Shown: positions 1 to 5,242, counted from the stretch's first letter. The stretch is 5,260 nt of DNA from Bifidobacteriaceae bacterium NR021 (GCA_003585845.1 NQOP01000002.1:102853-108112), one strand, 5' to 3'. Program-made: numbers and translations. The notes: a model not told the origin generated them from the sequence alone.

Positions 1-64
1 AGTAGGTTGTGCTTTAGAAACTAGATTGTGACTAGGGATGCGAAACGGGAAAACTTGCATAACC

Positions 65-204
65 CTCCAAACGCGAGAAAACTACCCCACGTTTGGAGCA
101 ATATGACACATACAAACCTCCAAACGCGAGAAAAGTTACCCACGTTCGGAGCAAAACACAACCCAAAAACCTCCAAACGCGAGACAAATTACTCACATTT
201 GGAG
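65..204 (-). repeat. Tandem array of three 34-nt palindromes, 53-nt period (array A)
   Basis: Three units lie at 65-98, 118-151 and 171-204, so the start-to-start distance is 53 nt both times. On the plus strand each unit has a left arm CTCCAAACG, a 16-nt loop beginning CGAGA, and a right arm CGTTTGGAG or a one-base variant (CGTTCGGAG in unit 2, CATTTGGAG in unit 3). The spacers between units are 19 nt and less conserved. Both right-arm variants make a C/A-type mismatch in plus-strand RNA but a G-U wobble in minus-strand RNA, so pairing is kept only in the transcript of the ECF gene. The array begins 7 nt after that gene's stop codon. I do not recognise the family. A 3'-UTR hairpin array or a phased set of protein-binding sites are both possible. 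Confidence 0.85.
165..204 (-). terminator. Possible intrinsic terminator of the ECF fusion gene
   Basis: In the minus-strand transcript the stop-proximal palindrome unit (9-bp stem with one G-U pair, 16-nt loop) is followed by G and then five T (169-165). It starts 7 nt after the stop codon at 212-214. The stem plus T-tract resembles a Rho-independent terminator, but the loop is large and the T-tract short. The other two units in the array lack a T-tract. Confidence 0.45.
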
Positions 205-211
205 CAAAAAC

Positions 212-3037
212 TCACGCGCCACCGAGGAAGGCAAAGGTGCCGAAGTAAAGCGCAGCCGCAACAGCAACCGACGGCACAATCGCACACACAGCAAAAATCC
301 ACCAGTCGCGCGCACGCACACGACTCACGCGAGCGTGCGAACGCGCACCAACTCCCCCAAAACCGCGCGCTTCCATAGCAGTAGCGAGCGTCGTCGAACG
401 TCGAATCGAAAGCACAAGCAGCGCAAACGACTGCGGGAAGAACGCCCTCACACGATGCTCATCACCCAAACCGCGCGAACGCCTCGACGCAGTTAGCGCC
501 GCCCAATCATCCTGCAGCACGCCAAACAGCCTAATTCCAGCCAAACCGCCGTACACGAATCGATCCGGCAAATGTAGCACCTGGCTGAAAGCATCCGCCA
601 AATCCGTAGCATCAAGCCCAATCACCATCACAATCGACGGCACGCCAATCGCCAAAATCCTAAGCGAAGTTGCAACAGCCAGCATAGCTGAACGATCCGT
701 AGCATGCATCAGCCACCACTGGAACCAAGTATTTCCGCCACTTTTGCCGTATAGCAACACAGTGAGCGCGGAAGTCGGCGCGCCCACCCACACAGGCCAC
801 GAAAGGCGAATCACACGCCATGGCGGAAGCTTAATGCACGCAAAAATCACAAATTCCAACAGCAACGCGGCCGAAGCAGAAACGCAATCAAGCGTAAAAA
901 GCAGCGGAATCGAAGCCGCGAACGCTCCAAAAATGCGAAATACTGGATTAATTGACGCGAGAAGTGGCGATTTGCTTGAAAGTTTCGCTTCCTCGTCGCG
1001 ATTGTTTACAGCGCTCACTTTGATACGCGAAATGTCTGTTGCGCCGGTAGTTGCGGAAAGCGCTTCGGAAGATTTCGCTTCGGTAGATTCCACTTCAGCA
1101 GCTTCAGCAGTACTCACTTCAGCAGCACTCGCTCCAGAACCAGCATCTTCAGCTTTCGCATCCGGCACAAGCTCAACCAAGCGCGCACCCAACGCCTCAA
1201 CCAGCTCACGGTCGTGCGTCACCACAATAATGCTCACACCCTCGCTGCGAAGGCTTGCAATCAAGCGAATAATTTGCAACCAAGTTTTGTGATCCTGCCC
1301 AAAAGTCGGCTCGTCCAAAATCAGCACACGCGGAGCCGCAGCAAGCGACGCCGCCACAGTCAGACGACGCTTTTCACCTCCCGAAAGCGTGTATGGATTC
1401 GCGTTCGCATAGCGCGCCAAACGGAATCGCTTCAGCAACTCCTCCGCTTTCGCGCGCGCCTCATCCGCCGAAACACCCGTGCGAAGCGGCCCCAACATAA
1501 CCTCGTCCAACACCGAGCCACACGCAAACTGATGCTCCGGATTCTGAAAAACGTACGAAATGCGCTTCGCTAAATCAGGCGACTTCCACTTCATTGGATC
1601 CGTGCCATTCGCGCCTTGAGCAAGAGCATCACTCGCCACTACCTCGCCGCTTACTGCCGGCAAAAGACCAGCCAAAGTGAGCGAAAGCGTTGATTTTCCA
1701 GCACCATTCGCGCCGACCAAAGCCGTAATCTGCCCTGCTTTAAACTCAAGATTGATGTGACGCGCAATCGGCTCGCTTCTGTGGCTGATTGCGAGATCCT
1801 TCGTGGAAAGTAGCACTTCTCCGTAGCCTTCTGCTGGATTGCAGTTTTCGTAATATTTTTCAGAAGATTCTGCATTTGCAGAAGAATTACTTGCGGAAGA
1901 TTCATTTGCAGAAGATTTTACGTTTTTCTTGTAGCGTTCCGGAAGCCAAATACCCAGATCCTCAAAGTCCAAATCAGTGCGATTAAACACATCGTCTGGC
2001 GTGCCGTCCGCCACAATCACCGTGCGCGAAGAAGCCGCGCGCGCAATATCGTCGTCGTGAACGGTTTCACTTTGAACGGTTTCATCGCGAGAAGTTTCGT
2101 TGTTCGCAGCTTTTCCGCTCGCAGCTTTTCCGTTCGCAGCTTCATCATTCTCAAGCCCAAGCACAACCACGCGGTCAATCATGTCAATCCACGGCTCCGC
2201 GTGATGCTCCACAAGCACCATCGTGGCATGCGTCGAATCCAAAACCGCGCGCACAGCACCAACAATCTGCTGCGTGCCATCCGGATCCAAATTCGCAGTC
2301 GGCTCGTCCAAAAGCAGCACACTCGGCCGCATAGCGAGCGCGCCAGCAAGCGCCAAACGCTGCATCTGACCGCCGCTTAAATGCGAAGTCGAGCGATGTA
2401 ATTGCAAGCCATCCAACCCAACTTCTTTAAGACTTTTGCGCACGCGATCCCAAATCTCGCCGCGCGGAACGTTCATATTTTCCGGACCAAACGCAACGTT
2501 ATCCCCCAAACGCTGGAAAATCGCCTGTGCATCCGGATCTTGCAAAACCAAACCGACACGACCGCGCGCACGTCGAACCGGCACGCCGTCAACCAAAACG
2601 CAACCCTCGCTCACGCCACCATCGGCATCTTCGACGAGAGTGGTTTGCTGGGATTTCGCGCTATTTTCTACGCTATTTGCGCTGTTTTTTGCGCTATCTT
2701 TCGCGCTATCTTCGCTATTTTTCGCCACAAAATCATTGCCAATAAGCCCTGCCGCGCCGCTTAAAATCGTGGACTTACCTATGCCTGATGCGCCAAGCAG
2801 CAACACGCGCTGCCCCGCATTAATCGTGAGGTCCAACCCGCGCACAGCAAAAGCGCGACGGGAAGCATGACGATAACCCCAGTTTTCAAAACGAAGTTCA
2901 GCGTTACTTGCGTTAGTAGCGTTACTAACGTTATTACTAGAATCACTAGCGTTACTAGCGTTGCTGATACTCTTGCGATCACTTAAATCTGTTGGAAGGA
3001 AAGTTTCAGATTCTTGCGATTGAGTAGCATCAGGCAT
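212..3037 (-). CDS. Fused ECF transporter energising module: duplicated ATPase plus transmembrane T subunit (YkoD-YkoC type)
   Basis: This 941-residue protein would power an ECF vitamin importer at the membrane. Seen in the sequence: ATPase domain 1 (about 47-360) has Walker A GASGIGKST 82-90, Q-loop Q166, signature LSGGQ 220-224, Walker B with D244-E245, and H278. ATPase domain 2 (about 405-625) has Walker A GANGAGKST 442-450, Q498, LSGGE 551-555, Walker B with D575-E576, and H608. Residues about 690-941 are hydrophobic with several membrane segments. They carry two coupling motifs of EcfT/CbiQ proteins: SRG 854-856 (altered from ARG) and ARG 890-892. Both ATP sites look intact. YkoD (double ATPase) and YkoC (T subunit) are separate in Bacillus subtilis, so this is a fusion. 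Polar low-complexity segments occur at about 22-46, 106-131, 296-336, 372-396 and 626-665. The start is supported by AAAGGA 7 nt upstream. The S-component gene lies 85 nt upstream. Substrate (thiamine or HMP) is inferred from the riboswitch and YkoE neighbour. Confidence 0.93.
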   Translation of the reverse strand: MPDATQSQESETFLPTDLSDRKSISNASNASDSSNNVSNATNASNAELRFENWGYRHASRRAFAVRGLDLTINAGQRVLLLGASGIGKSTILSGAAGLIGNDFVAKNSEDSAKDSAKNSANSVENSAKSQQTTLVEDADGGVSEGCVLVDGVPVRRARGRVGLVLQDPDAQAIFQRLGDNVAFGPENMNVPRGEIWDRVRKSLKEVGLDGLQLHRSTSHLSGGQMQRLALAGALAMRPSVLLLDEPTANLDPDGTQQIVGAVRAVLDSTHATMVLVEHHAEPWIDMIDRVVVLGLENDEAANGKAASGKAANNETSRDETVQSETVHDDDIARAASSRTVIVADGTPDDVFNRTDLDFEDLGIWLPERYKKNVKSSANESSASNSSANAESSEKYYENCNPAEGYGEVLLSTKDLAISHRSEPIARHINLEFKAGQITALVGANGAGKSTLSLTLAGLLPAVSGEVVASDALAQGANGTDPMKWKSPDLAKRISYVFQNPEHQFACGSVLDEVMLGPLRTGVSADEARAKAEELLKRFRLARYANANPYTLSGGEKRRLTVAASLAAAPRVLILDEPTFGQDHKTWLQIIRLIASLRSEGVSIIVVTHDRELVEALGARLVELVPDAKAEDAGSGASAAEVSTAEAAEVESTEAKSSEALSATTGATDISRIKVSAVNNRDEEAKLSSKSPLLASINPVFRIFGAFAASIPLLFTLDCVSASAALLLEFVIFACIKLPPWRVIRLSWPVWVGAPTSALTVLLYGKSGGNTWFQWWLMHATDRSAMLAVATSLRILAIGVPSIVMVIGLDATDLADAFSQVLHLPDRFVYGGLAGIRLFGVLQDDWAALTASRRSRGLGDEHRVRAFFPQSFALLVLSIRRSTTLATAMEARGFGGVGARSHARVSRVRARDWWIFAVCAIVPSVAVAAALYFGTFAFLGGA
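1043..1162 (-). repeat. Low-complexity linker between ATPase 2 and the T subunit
   Basis: This stretch encodes about residues 626-665 of the fusion. It is rich in Ala, Glu and Ser, with repeated AE, SAAEVS and TEA-like words, and at DNA level recurring ttcagcag and cttc words. It separates the second ATPase from the membrane domain and looks like a flexible acidic tether. No known domain is visible. Confidence 0.7.
1850..1924 (-). repeat. 15-nt repeat tract between ATPase 1 and ATPase 2
   Basis: On the coding strand, units close to TCTTCTGCAAATGAA recur about four times, encoding SSANE, SSASN, SSANA and ESSEK (residues about 376-393). The tract sits in the linker between the two ATPase domains. 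Confidence 0.75.
2030..2152 (-). repeat. 15-nt and 12-nt repeat tract after the H-loop of ATPase 1
   Basis: The coding strand has three units close to GCTGCGAACGGAAAA, encoding AANGK, AASGK and AANNE (residues about 300-314). Two GAAACCGTTCA words follow (ETVQ, ETVH, residues about 319-327). The insertion lies between the end of the conserved ATPase core and the strand that reads RTVIVADGTPDDVF. Confidence 0.75.
2645..2722 (-). repeat. 12-nt repeat tract inserted between Walker A and Q-loop of ATPase 1
   Basis: The coding strand carries degenerate units close to GATAGCGCGAAA, encoding repeated (D/N)SAK words (residues about 106-131). The insertion lies after the Walker A helix, in a place where related ATPases usually have only a short turn before the strand leading to the Q-loop. 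Confidence 0.75.
2900..2974 (-). repeat. Asn/Ser/Ala repeat tract at the N-terminus of the fusion
   Basis: Degenerate 9-nt words close to gttactagc (plus strand) encode repeated NAS/NASN words at residues about 25-46, just before the first ATPase strand. The tail is long for an ABC ATPase, and no targeting signal is visible in it. Confidence 0.7.
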
Positions 3038-3122
3038 AGTAAATCCTTTATGGCAATGATAGATTTTAATTTTTAATATATTTAATTTTTAATTTTTAAT
3101 TTCGCTATTTAGCAAATTGCAA
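3038..3122. other. AT-rich gap between S-component and ATPase genes
   Basis: The 85-nt gap holds several tandem copies of a TTTTTAA-like 7-nt word (3064-3102). Next to these is a weak imperfect hairpin, AATTTcGCT-attt-AGCAAATT, at 3098-3118. No T-tract follows the hairpin in the direction of transcription, so I do not call a terminator. No convincing promoter pair is visible. Co-transcription of the two genes is the simplest reading. Confidence 0.6.
3044..3049 (-). promoter_or_regulatory. Ribosome binding site of the ECF fusion gene
   Basis: AAAGGA on the minus strand lies 6-7 nt before the ATG at 3037-3035. It supports that start codon. Confidence 0.75.
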
Positions 3123-3734
3123 CTACGCACGAGCTACGCGACCAGATGCAAAACGATCCAACGCGCCAGTTGAGCAAATTGCCTTGTACAAATACCACAT
3201 CAACAAGCCCGAAATAATCGCACCAGAGACGAGTCCAGAAATTGTGCTGATAATCATGTAATTGCTAAAGATTGACGTACCTTCACCCCAAAGAATGTAG
3301 GAAATCACAGTGCCGCCAAATGCTGTAAACGCACCATCAAGAGTAGCAACCCAAACATTCCAAACGCGATATAGGAAGAAGAGGAAAATAATCTCACCAA
3401 AAATACCCTGAACTAAACCTGGGATCAAAACTCCACTTGCACCCCAGCTGGTACCAATAAGAAATTCGGTAAGTGCAGCAACAAACTCGCCTAAGAATGC
3501 AGCTCCAGGCTTACGAACAATAATTGCAGCCAAGCAAGCAGGGAAATAGAACAAACCATAGTACAAGCAATTCAAACCAGGAACTGCAGCAAATGGAATA
3601 TCGAGGAAATGATGAGTAAAGTAGCCAAGCCAGAAAATCACACCGGAAGCAACGCCAATAACTACCGTAACAGTAATATCAGCGACGGTCCAGCGCCAAT
3701 TAATCTTAGCTTTCTCTTTTAATTCTTCTGACAT
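3123..3734 (-). CDS. ykoE: ECF transporter S component, YkoE family (thiamine/HMP)
   Basis: This is the predicted substrate-binding membrane subunit of an ECF importer, 203 residues long, which suits an S component. It shows a short charged N-terminus, then W12-R-W14 leading into about six hydrophobic helices (roughly 17-38, 48-72, 78-96, 103-125, 130-150 and 160-185). The central segment GLVQGIFGEI (106-115), with a Gln and Glu inside the membrane, is a pattern I associate with YkoE. A TPP riboswitch precedes the gene and the matching ATPase/T-subunit fusion follows, which together support a thiamine or hydroxymethylpyrimidine substrate. The start at 3734 (MSEELK) is chosen because AAGAAAGG ends 8 nt upstream. 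A longer reading from 3788 would add 18 Cys/His-containing residues translated from the structured leader, with no ribosome site. The C-terminal tail is polar (about 186-203). The exact substrate is an inference. Confidence 0.9.
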   Translation of the reverse strand: MSEELKEKAKINWRWTVADITVTVVIGVASGVIFWLGYFTHHFLDIPFAAVPGLNCLYYGLFYFPACLAAIIVRKPGAAFLGEFVAALTEFLIGTSWGASGVLIPGLVQGIFGEIIFLFFLYRVWNVWVATLDGAFTAFGGTVISYILWGEGTSIFSNYMIISTISGLVSGAIISGLLMWYLYKAICSTGALDRFASGRVARA

Positions 3735-3742
3735 AAAATGTG

Positions 3743-3750
3743 CCTTTCTT
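3743..3750 (-). promoter_or_regulatory. Ribosome binding site deciding the ykoE start
   Basis: AAGAAAGG lies 8 nt before the ATG at 3734-3732. It selects this start over the upstream in-frame ATG at 3788. Its AAGAAA part is complementary to TTTCTT in the upstream leader (minus strand, 3808-3803), so masking is possible. Confidence 0.75.
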
Positions 3751-3755
3751 GTTAC

Positions 3756-3819
3756 GTGTTGCAATGCGTTACATTGTGCGCAATGCAATACTTTGCGTTA
3801 CAAAGAAACCTTGCAACAC
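3756..3819 (-). promoter_or_regulatory. Structured leader between riboswitch and ykoE ribosome site
   Basis: A perfect 9-bp inverted repeat (GTGTTGCAA at 3756-3764, TTGCAACAC at 3811-3819) would enclose two smaller stems. These are CATTG-tgcg-CAATG at 3772-3785 and CTTTG-cgtta-CAAAG at 3791-3805. The large stem ends only 5 nt before the ribosome site. The TTTCTT segment (3803-3808) able to pair with the ribosome site lies inside it. This is plausible as part of the riboswitch expression platform acting on translation, but no folding was computed. Confidence 0.5.
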
Positions 3820-3827
3820 CTCTCCAG

Positions 3828-3852
3828 GCACGGGAAAAACAGACCTCCGTGC
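3828..3852 (-). promoter_or_regulatory. Candidate switching element at the 3' edge of the TPP aptamer
   Basis: On the minus strand, CCGTGC (3833-3828) can pair with GCACGG (3852-3847), which is part of the aptamer's 3' side. The overlapping CCCGTG (3834-3829) is also perfectly complementary to CACGGG (3942-3937) on the aptamer's 5' side. A T5 tract (3839-3835) lies in between. One downstream segment that can invade either side of the aptamer base is what an alternative (non-TPP) fold would need. Confidence 0.5.
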
Positions 3853-3945
3853 GCCGGTATTACCCGGATTCACGTTCAAGCGGTTTTCTCTCAGCTCTGA
3901 ATGTTCACGCTTGCATAAGCGAGATAACACAGAGCACCCGTGTCG
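3840..3945 (-). ncRNA. TPP riboswitch (THI element) aptamer
   Basis: Read on the minus strand the element contains the conserved TPP-aptamer blocks in order. GGGTGC is at 3939-3934. A P2 stem is formed by GCTCTG (3935-3930) and CAGAGC (3899-3894). A variable P3 hairpin CGCTT-atgc-AAGCG occupies 3921-3908. The hallmark CTGAGA is at 3894-3889. A TTGAACGTGA block lies near 3880-3869, and a P5 hairpin CCGG-gtaata-CCGG at 3867-3854 is followed by GCG. P1 would be short (GAC 3944-3942 with GTC 3844-3842). By known biology, TPP binding to such elements usually lowers expression of thiamine synthesis or uptake genes. Here the downstream genes are ykoE and its ATPase/T-subunit fusion. The leader has no strong terminator, so control of translation is my guess. 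Confidence 0.95.
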
Positions 3946-3952
3946 ATTGACG

Positions 3953-3958
3953 ATTGTA
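3953..3958 (-). promoter_or_regulatory. Putative -10 element of the riboswitch transcript
   Basis: TACAAT on the minus strand ends about 7 nt before the first nucleotides of the aptamer, so transcription would begin almost exactly at the riboswitch. No good -35 lies at 17 nt. The nearest, TTGCGG, is 20 nt away, too far for a standard promoter. An activator or non-standard promoter is possible. Confidence 0.4.
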
Positions 3959-3964
3959 CGGCAC

Positions 3965-3976
3965 TGCGTCGACGCA
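3965..3976. promoter_or_regulatory. 12-bp perfect palindrome upstream of the putative -10
   Basis: TGCGTCGACGCA is fully self-complementary and sits just upstream of the putative -10 at 3953-3958, where a dimeric regulator could interfere with transcription. Its centre (3970.5) is exactly 52 nt from the centre of the first array B unit (4022.5), so it is in phase with that array although its sequence differs. Confidence 0.4.
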
Positions 3977-4102
3977 CGCCGCAATGAGACTAATTGTTTA
4001 CGCACGACAGTTCCTTTACAGCGGTGTACAGTTTATGCCGTCTACGTGCGCAATCCCGGCAGAAACTTTACGCGCGTGTAAAATAAAGGTCGCCTACGCG
4101 CT

Positions 4103-4144
4103 AAAAAACGGCAGAAACTGTGCAGACGTGTAAAATTTATGCCG
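4103..4144 (-). terminator. Terminator-like hairpin, array B unit 3
   Basis: In minus-strand RNA the 36-nt palindrome with a 5-bp outer stem (CGGCA/TGCCG) and mostly paired interior is followed at once by six T (4108-4103). It could be a second, back-up terminator after the DUF4191 gene. Confidence 0.35.
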
Positions 4145-4258
4145 CGAGCGCAAGAAAATCCGACCAAAATTTTACAGCGGTGTACAGTTTATGCCGCTTC
4201 CCAGCCAGACTCCGACCAAAACTTTACAGCCATGTACAGAAAATGTCGAAATCTCATC

Positions 4259-4300
4259 AAAAAGCGACAGTTCCTTCACATTTACGTAAAGTAACTGTCG
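4259..4300 (-). terminator. Likely intrinsic terminator of the DUF4191 gene
   Basis: Array B unit 6 lies 21 nt after the stop codon and forms a long imperfect hairpin in minus-strand RNA, with outer stem CGACAGTT/AACTGTCG. It is followed by C and five T (4263-4259). Hairpin plus T-tract just after a stop codon fits a Rho-independent terminator. Confidence 0.6.
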
Positions 4301-4321
4301 CCAATCCGTCGCAAGAATAAT

Positions 4322-5155
4322 TTACTTACCTCGCATTGCACGACGGCTTATGCGCTGCGGACGCGTTGGATCGATGCCCTTCGGAATGCCAAATCCACTC
4401 TTGCTTTGCAACGTGCGCAAACGCTCATTCAAAATCGCAAGCTCCGTCTTAGTAAGGAAGAATCGGCGGTTCGGATGAATTTTATCGAACAACGCGAACT
4501 TGTGCTTCACAGGCTGTAGCGTCTTCGAGCGCAACACCTTTCCGCGCAATTCTTTAAGCTTCACCTGATTTTCGCCATTACCAACAGCAATACGGTATAC
4601 AGGTATATTAGATCCGGCAGTAACGCTTTTAATAGCGTGCTCCTGTCGATCCATAGCATGCATTAAACGCTCGTAATTACCCTCACCAACGAGGAAAATT
4701 CCGTTAAAACCAGTGCCGCGCCAAATCGCATCCTTCGTACGCGCATCCACCCACACAGGCTGCTGCGGAAAAGTAAAACCGCCCTTATTAATCGCAGAAA
4801 TAATGCCGGCAGCCGCACCCGGGCGACCTTCCAACTTTGCGTAACCAACTTTATCTGCGCGCTTCGTAAGCACAACAGTAAACAGCAGCAAACCAAGCAT
4901 CGCCGCTGTAATAAGCATTATAATCCACATCAAAATGGACCAACGAGATACAATTCCAAGAATTACAGCAACCAAAATCGGCGCAGCAAACGCGCAAGAC
5001 AACCACAAAGGCAACTGCTTATCGTCAGAATGCGTGTACTTATAAATACGTATGATCTGCGAGAACATGCCCTGCTTTTTCTTAGGCTGCTTCATGCCTT
5101 GCGTCGCGCCCTGAGACGCGCCTTGCGATTTGCTTTGTGCTTTATCTTGTGCCAT
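4322..5155 (-). CDS. DUF4191-family membrane protein
   Basis: The protein has 277 residues and no known biochemical role. A Gln/Lys/Ser-rich N-terminus (1-29), with repeated QGAS/QGAT words, is followed by an amphipathic segment (about 31-42). Two adjacent membrane helices follow (about 49-70 and 74-97), then a long basic cytoplasmic-type domain. Recognisable stretches are GRPGAAAG (110-117), FTFPQQPVWVDART (127-140), WRGTGFNGIFLVGEG (145-159) and a basic C-terminus ending RRAMRGK. The pattern matches actinobacterial DUF4191 proteins such as Mycobacterium tuberculosis Rv2219, which lies between lipA and glnA1. Neither neighbour is in this window. Start 5155 is chosen because GGGG lies 7 nt upstream. 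The reading frame stays open to 5242, but the extra Leu-rich 29 residues come from 24-nt DNA repeats and are unlikely to be translated. There is no visible link to the thiamine unit downstream. Confidence 0.85.
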   Translation of the reverse strand: MAQDKAQSKSQGASQGATQGMKQPKKKQGMFSQIIRIYKYTHSDDKQLPLWLSCAFAAPILVAVILGIVSRWSILMWIIMLITAAMLGLLLFTVVLTKRADKVGYAKLEGRPGAAAGIISAINKGGFTFPQQPVWVDARTKDAIWRGTGFNGIFLVGEGNYERLMHAMDRQEHAIKSVTAGSNIPVYRIAVGNGENQVKLKELRGKVLRSKTLQPVKHKFALFDKIHPNRRFFLTKTELAILNERLRTLQSKSGFGIPKGIDPTRPQRISRRAMRGK

Positions 5156-5162
5156 GCGTTTA

Positions 5163-5166
5163 CCCC
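5163..5166 (-). promoter_or_regulatory. Weak ribosome binding site deciding the DUF4191 start
   Basis: GGGG on the minus strand, 7 nt before the ATG at 5155-5153, is the only purine-rich G block near a start in this frame. It favours 5155 over 5242. Confidence 0.5.
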
Positions 5167-5194
5167 ATGATATTCGCGTTATTTTGAGTATCCC

Positions 5195-5242
5195 AAATAA
5201 TAATAGTAGCTTGTGCAAAAATAATAATAGTAGCTTGTGCAA
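5195..5242. repeat. Two perfect 24-nt tandem repeats upstream of DUF4191
   Basis: Copies at 5195-5218 and 5219-5242 are identical. On the minus strand each reads TTGCACAAGCTACTATT followed by ATTATTT. A further GTGCAAATTTATTAATA-like stretch at 5260-5244 may be a decayed partial copy. The repeats lie 40-90 nt before the start codon, in the likely promoter region. No standard -35/-10 pair with proper spacing was found, although TTGCAC and TATTAT words are present. Confidence 0.85.

Larger units (their letters stand above)
4005..4300. repeat. Array of six 36-nt imperfect palindromes, exact 52-nt period (array B)
   Basis: Units occupy 4005-4040, 4057-4092, 4109-4144, 4161-4196, 4213-4248 and 4265-4300. 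Every unit is 36 nt and every spacer 16 nt, without exception. Each unit starts with CGAC or CGGC and ends with GCCG or GTCG. Most have a core like TTTACA-nnnn-TGTACA or its near variants. Units 1 and 4 are identical over their last 26 nt. Units 1 and 6 share the first 12 nt (CGACAGTTCCTT). Unit 6 is the most complete palindrome, with an 8-bp outer stem CGACAGTT/AACTGTCG. Spacers are largely unlike each other, apart from a shared CTACG(T/C)GC in the first two. The array fills almost all of the gene-free stretch from 4005 to 4321. I see no coding gene in it. Family unknown. Confidence 0.9.

Noticed and set aside
1..64. A fourth, decayed array A unit before 65
   Set aside because: GGAAAACTTGC at about 48-58 weakly recalls the loop sequence, but no stem arms can be found at the expected positions 12-45.
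28..378. Plus-strand open frame over array A and the end of the ECF gene
   Set aside because: It reads through palindromic repeats and the antisense of the T-subunit coding region. The composition is Gln/Thr/Arg/His-rich and resembles no protein; there is no ribosome site.
744..2870. Several plus-strand open frames of 65-182 residues
   Set aside because: All lie antisense to the ECF fusion gene, whose domains are intact and well conserved. They are by-products of its codon use.
3098..3118. Terminator between ykoE and the ATPase gene
   Set aside because: The hairpin is AT-rich with a bulge, and in the minus-strand transcript it is followed by A-rich rather than T-rich sequence.
3361..3370. 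CAAACGCGAT inside ykoE as a further array A arm
   Set aside because: Only the short CAAACGCGA word matches, there is no paired arm at the right distance, and it lies in coding sequence.
3735..3788. Longer ykoE start at 3788
   Set aside because: The added residues are translated from structured leader sequence, lack a ribosome site, and are not typical of the family. MSEELK at 3734 has a good AAGAAAGG at proper spacing.
3740..4081. Plus-strand and opposite-frame open frames over the riboswitch
   Set aside because: They cover the TPP aptamer, its leader and array B. The conserved RNA motifs explain the sequence and the translated products resemble nothing.
4005..4300. CRISPR array with 36-nt repeats
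   Set aside because: Spacers are only 16 nt, the repeats differ from one another at many positions, and no cas gene is in the window. The regular period invites the call, but the details do not support it.
5156..5242. Leu-rich N-terminal extension of DUF4191 as a signal peptide
   Set aside because: The repeated HKLLLLF words are the translation of the 24-nt DNA duplication. The frame has no ribosome site there, and an internal ATG with GGGG upstream fits the family start better.
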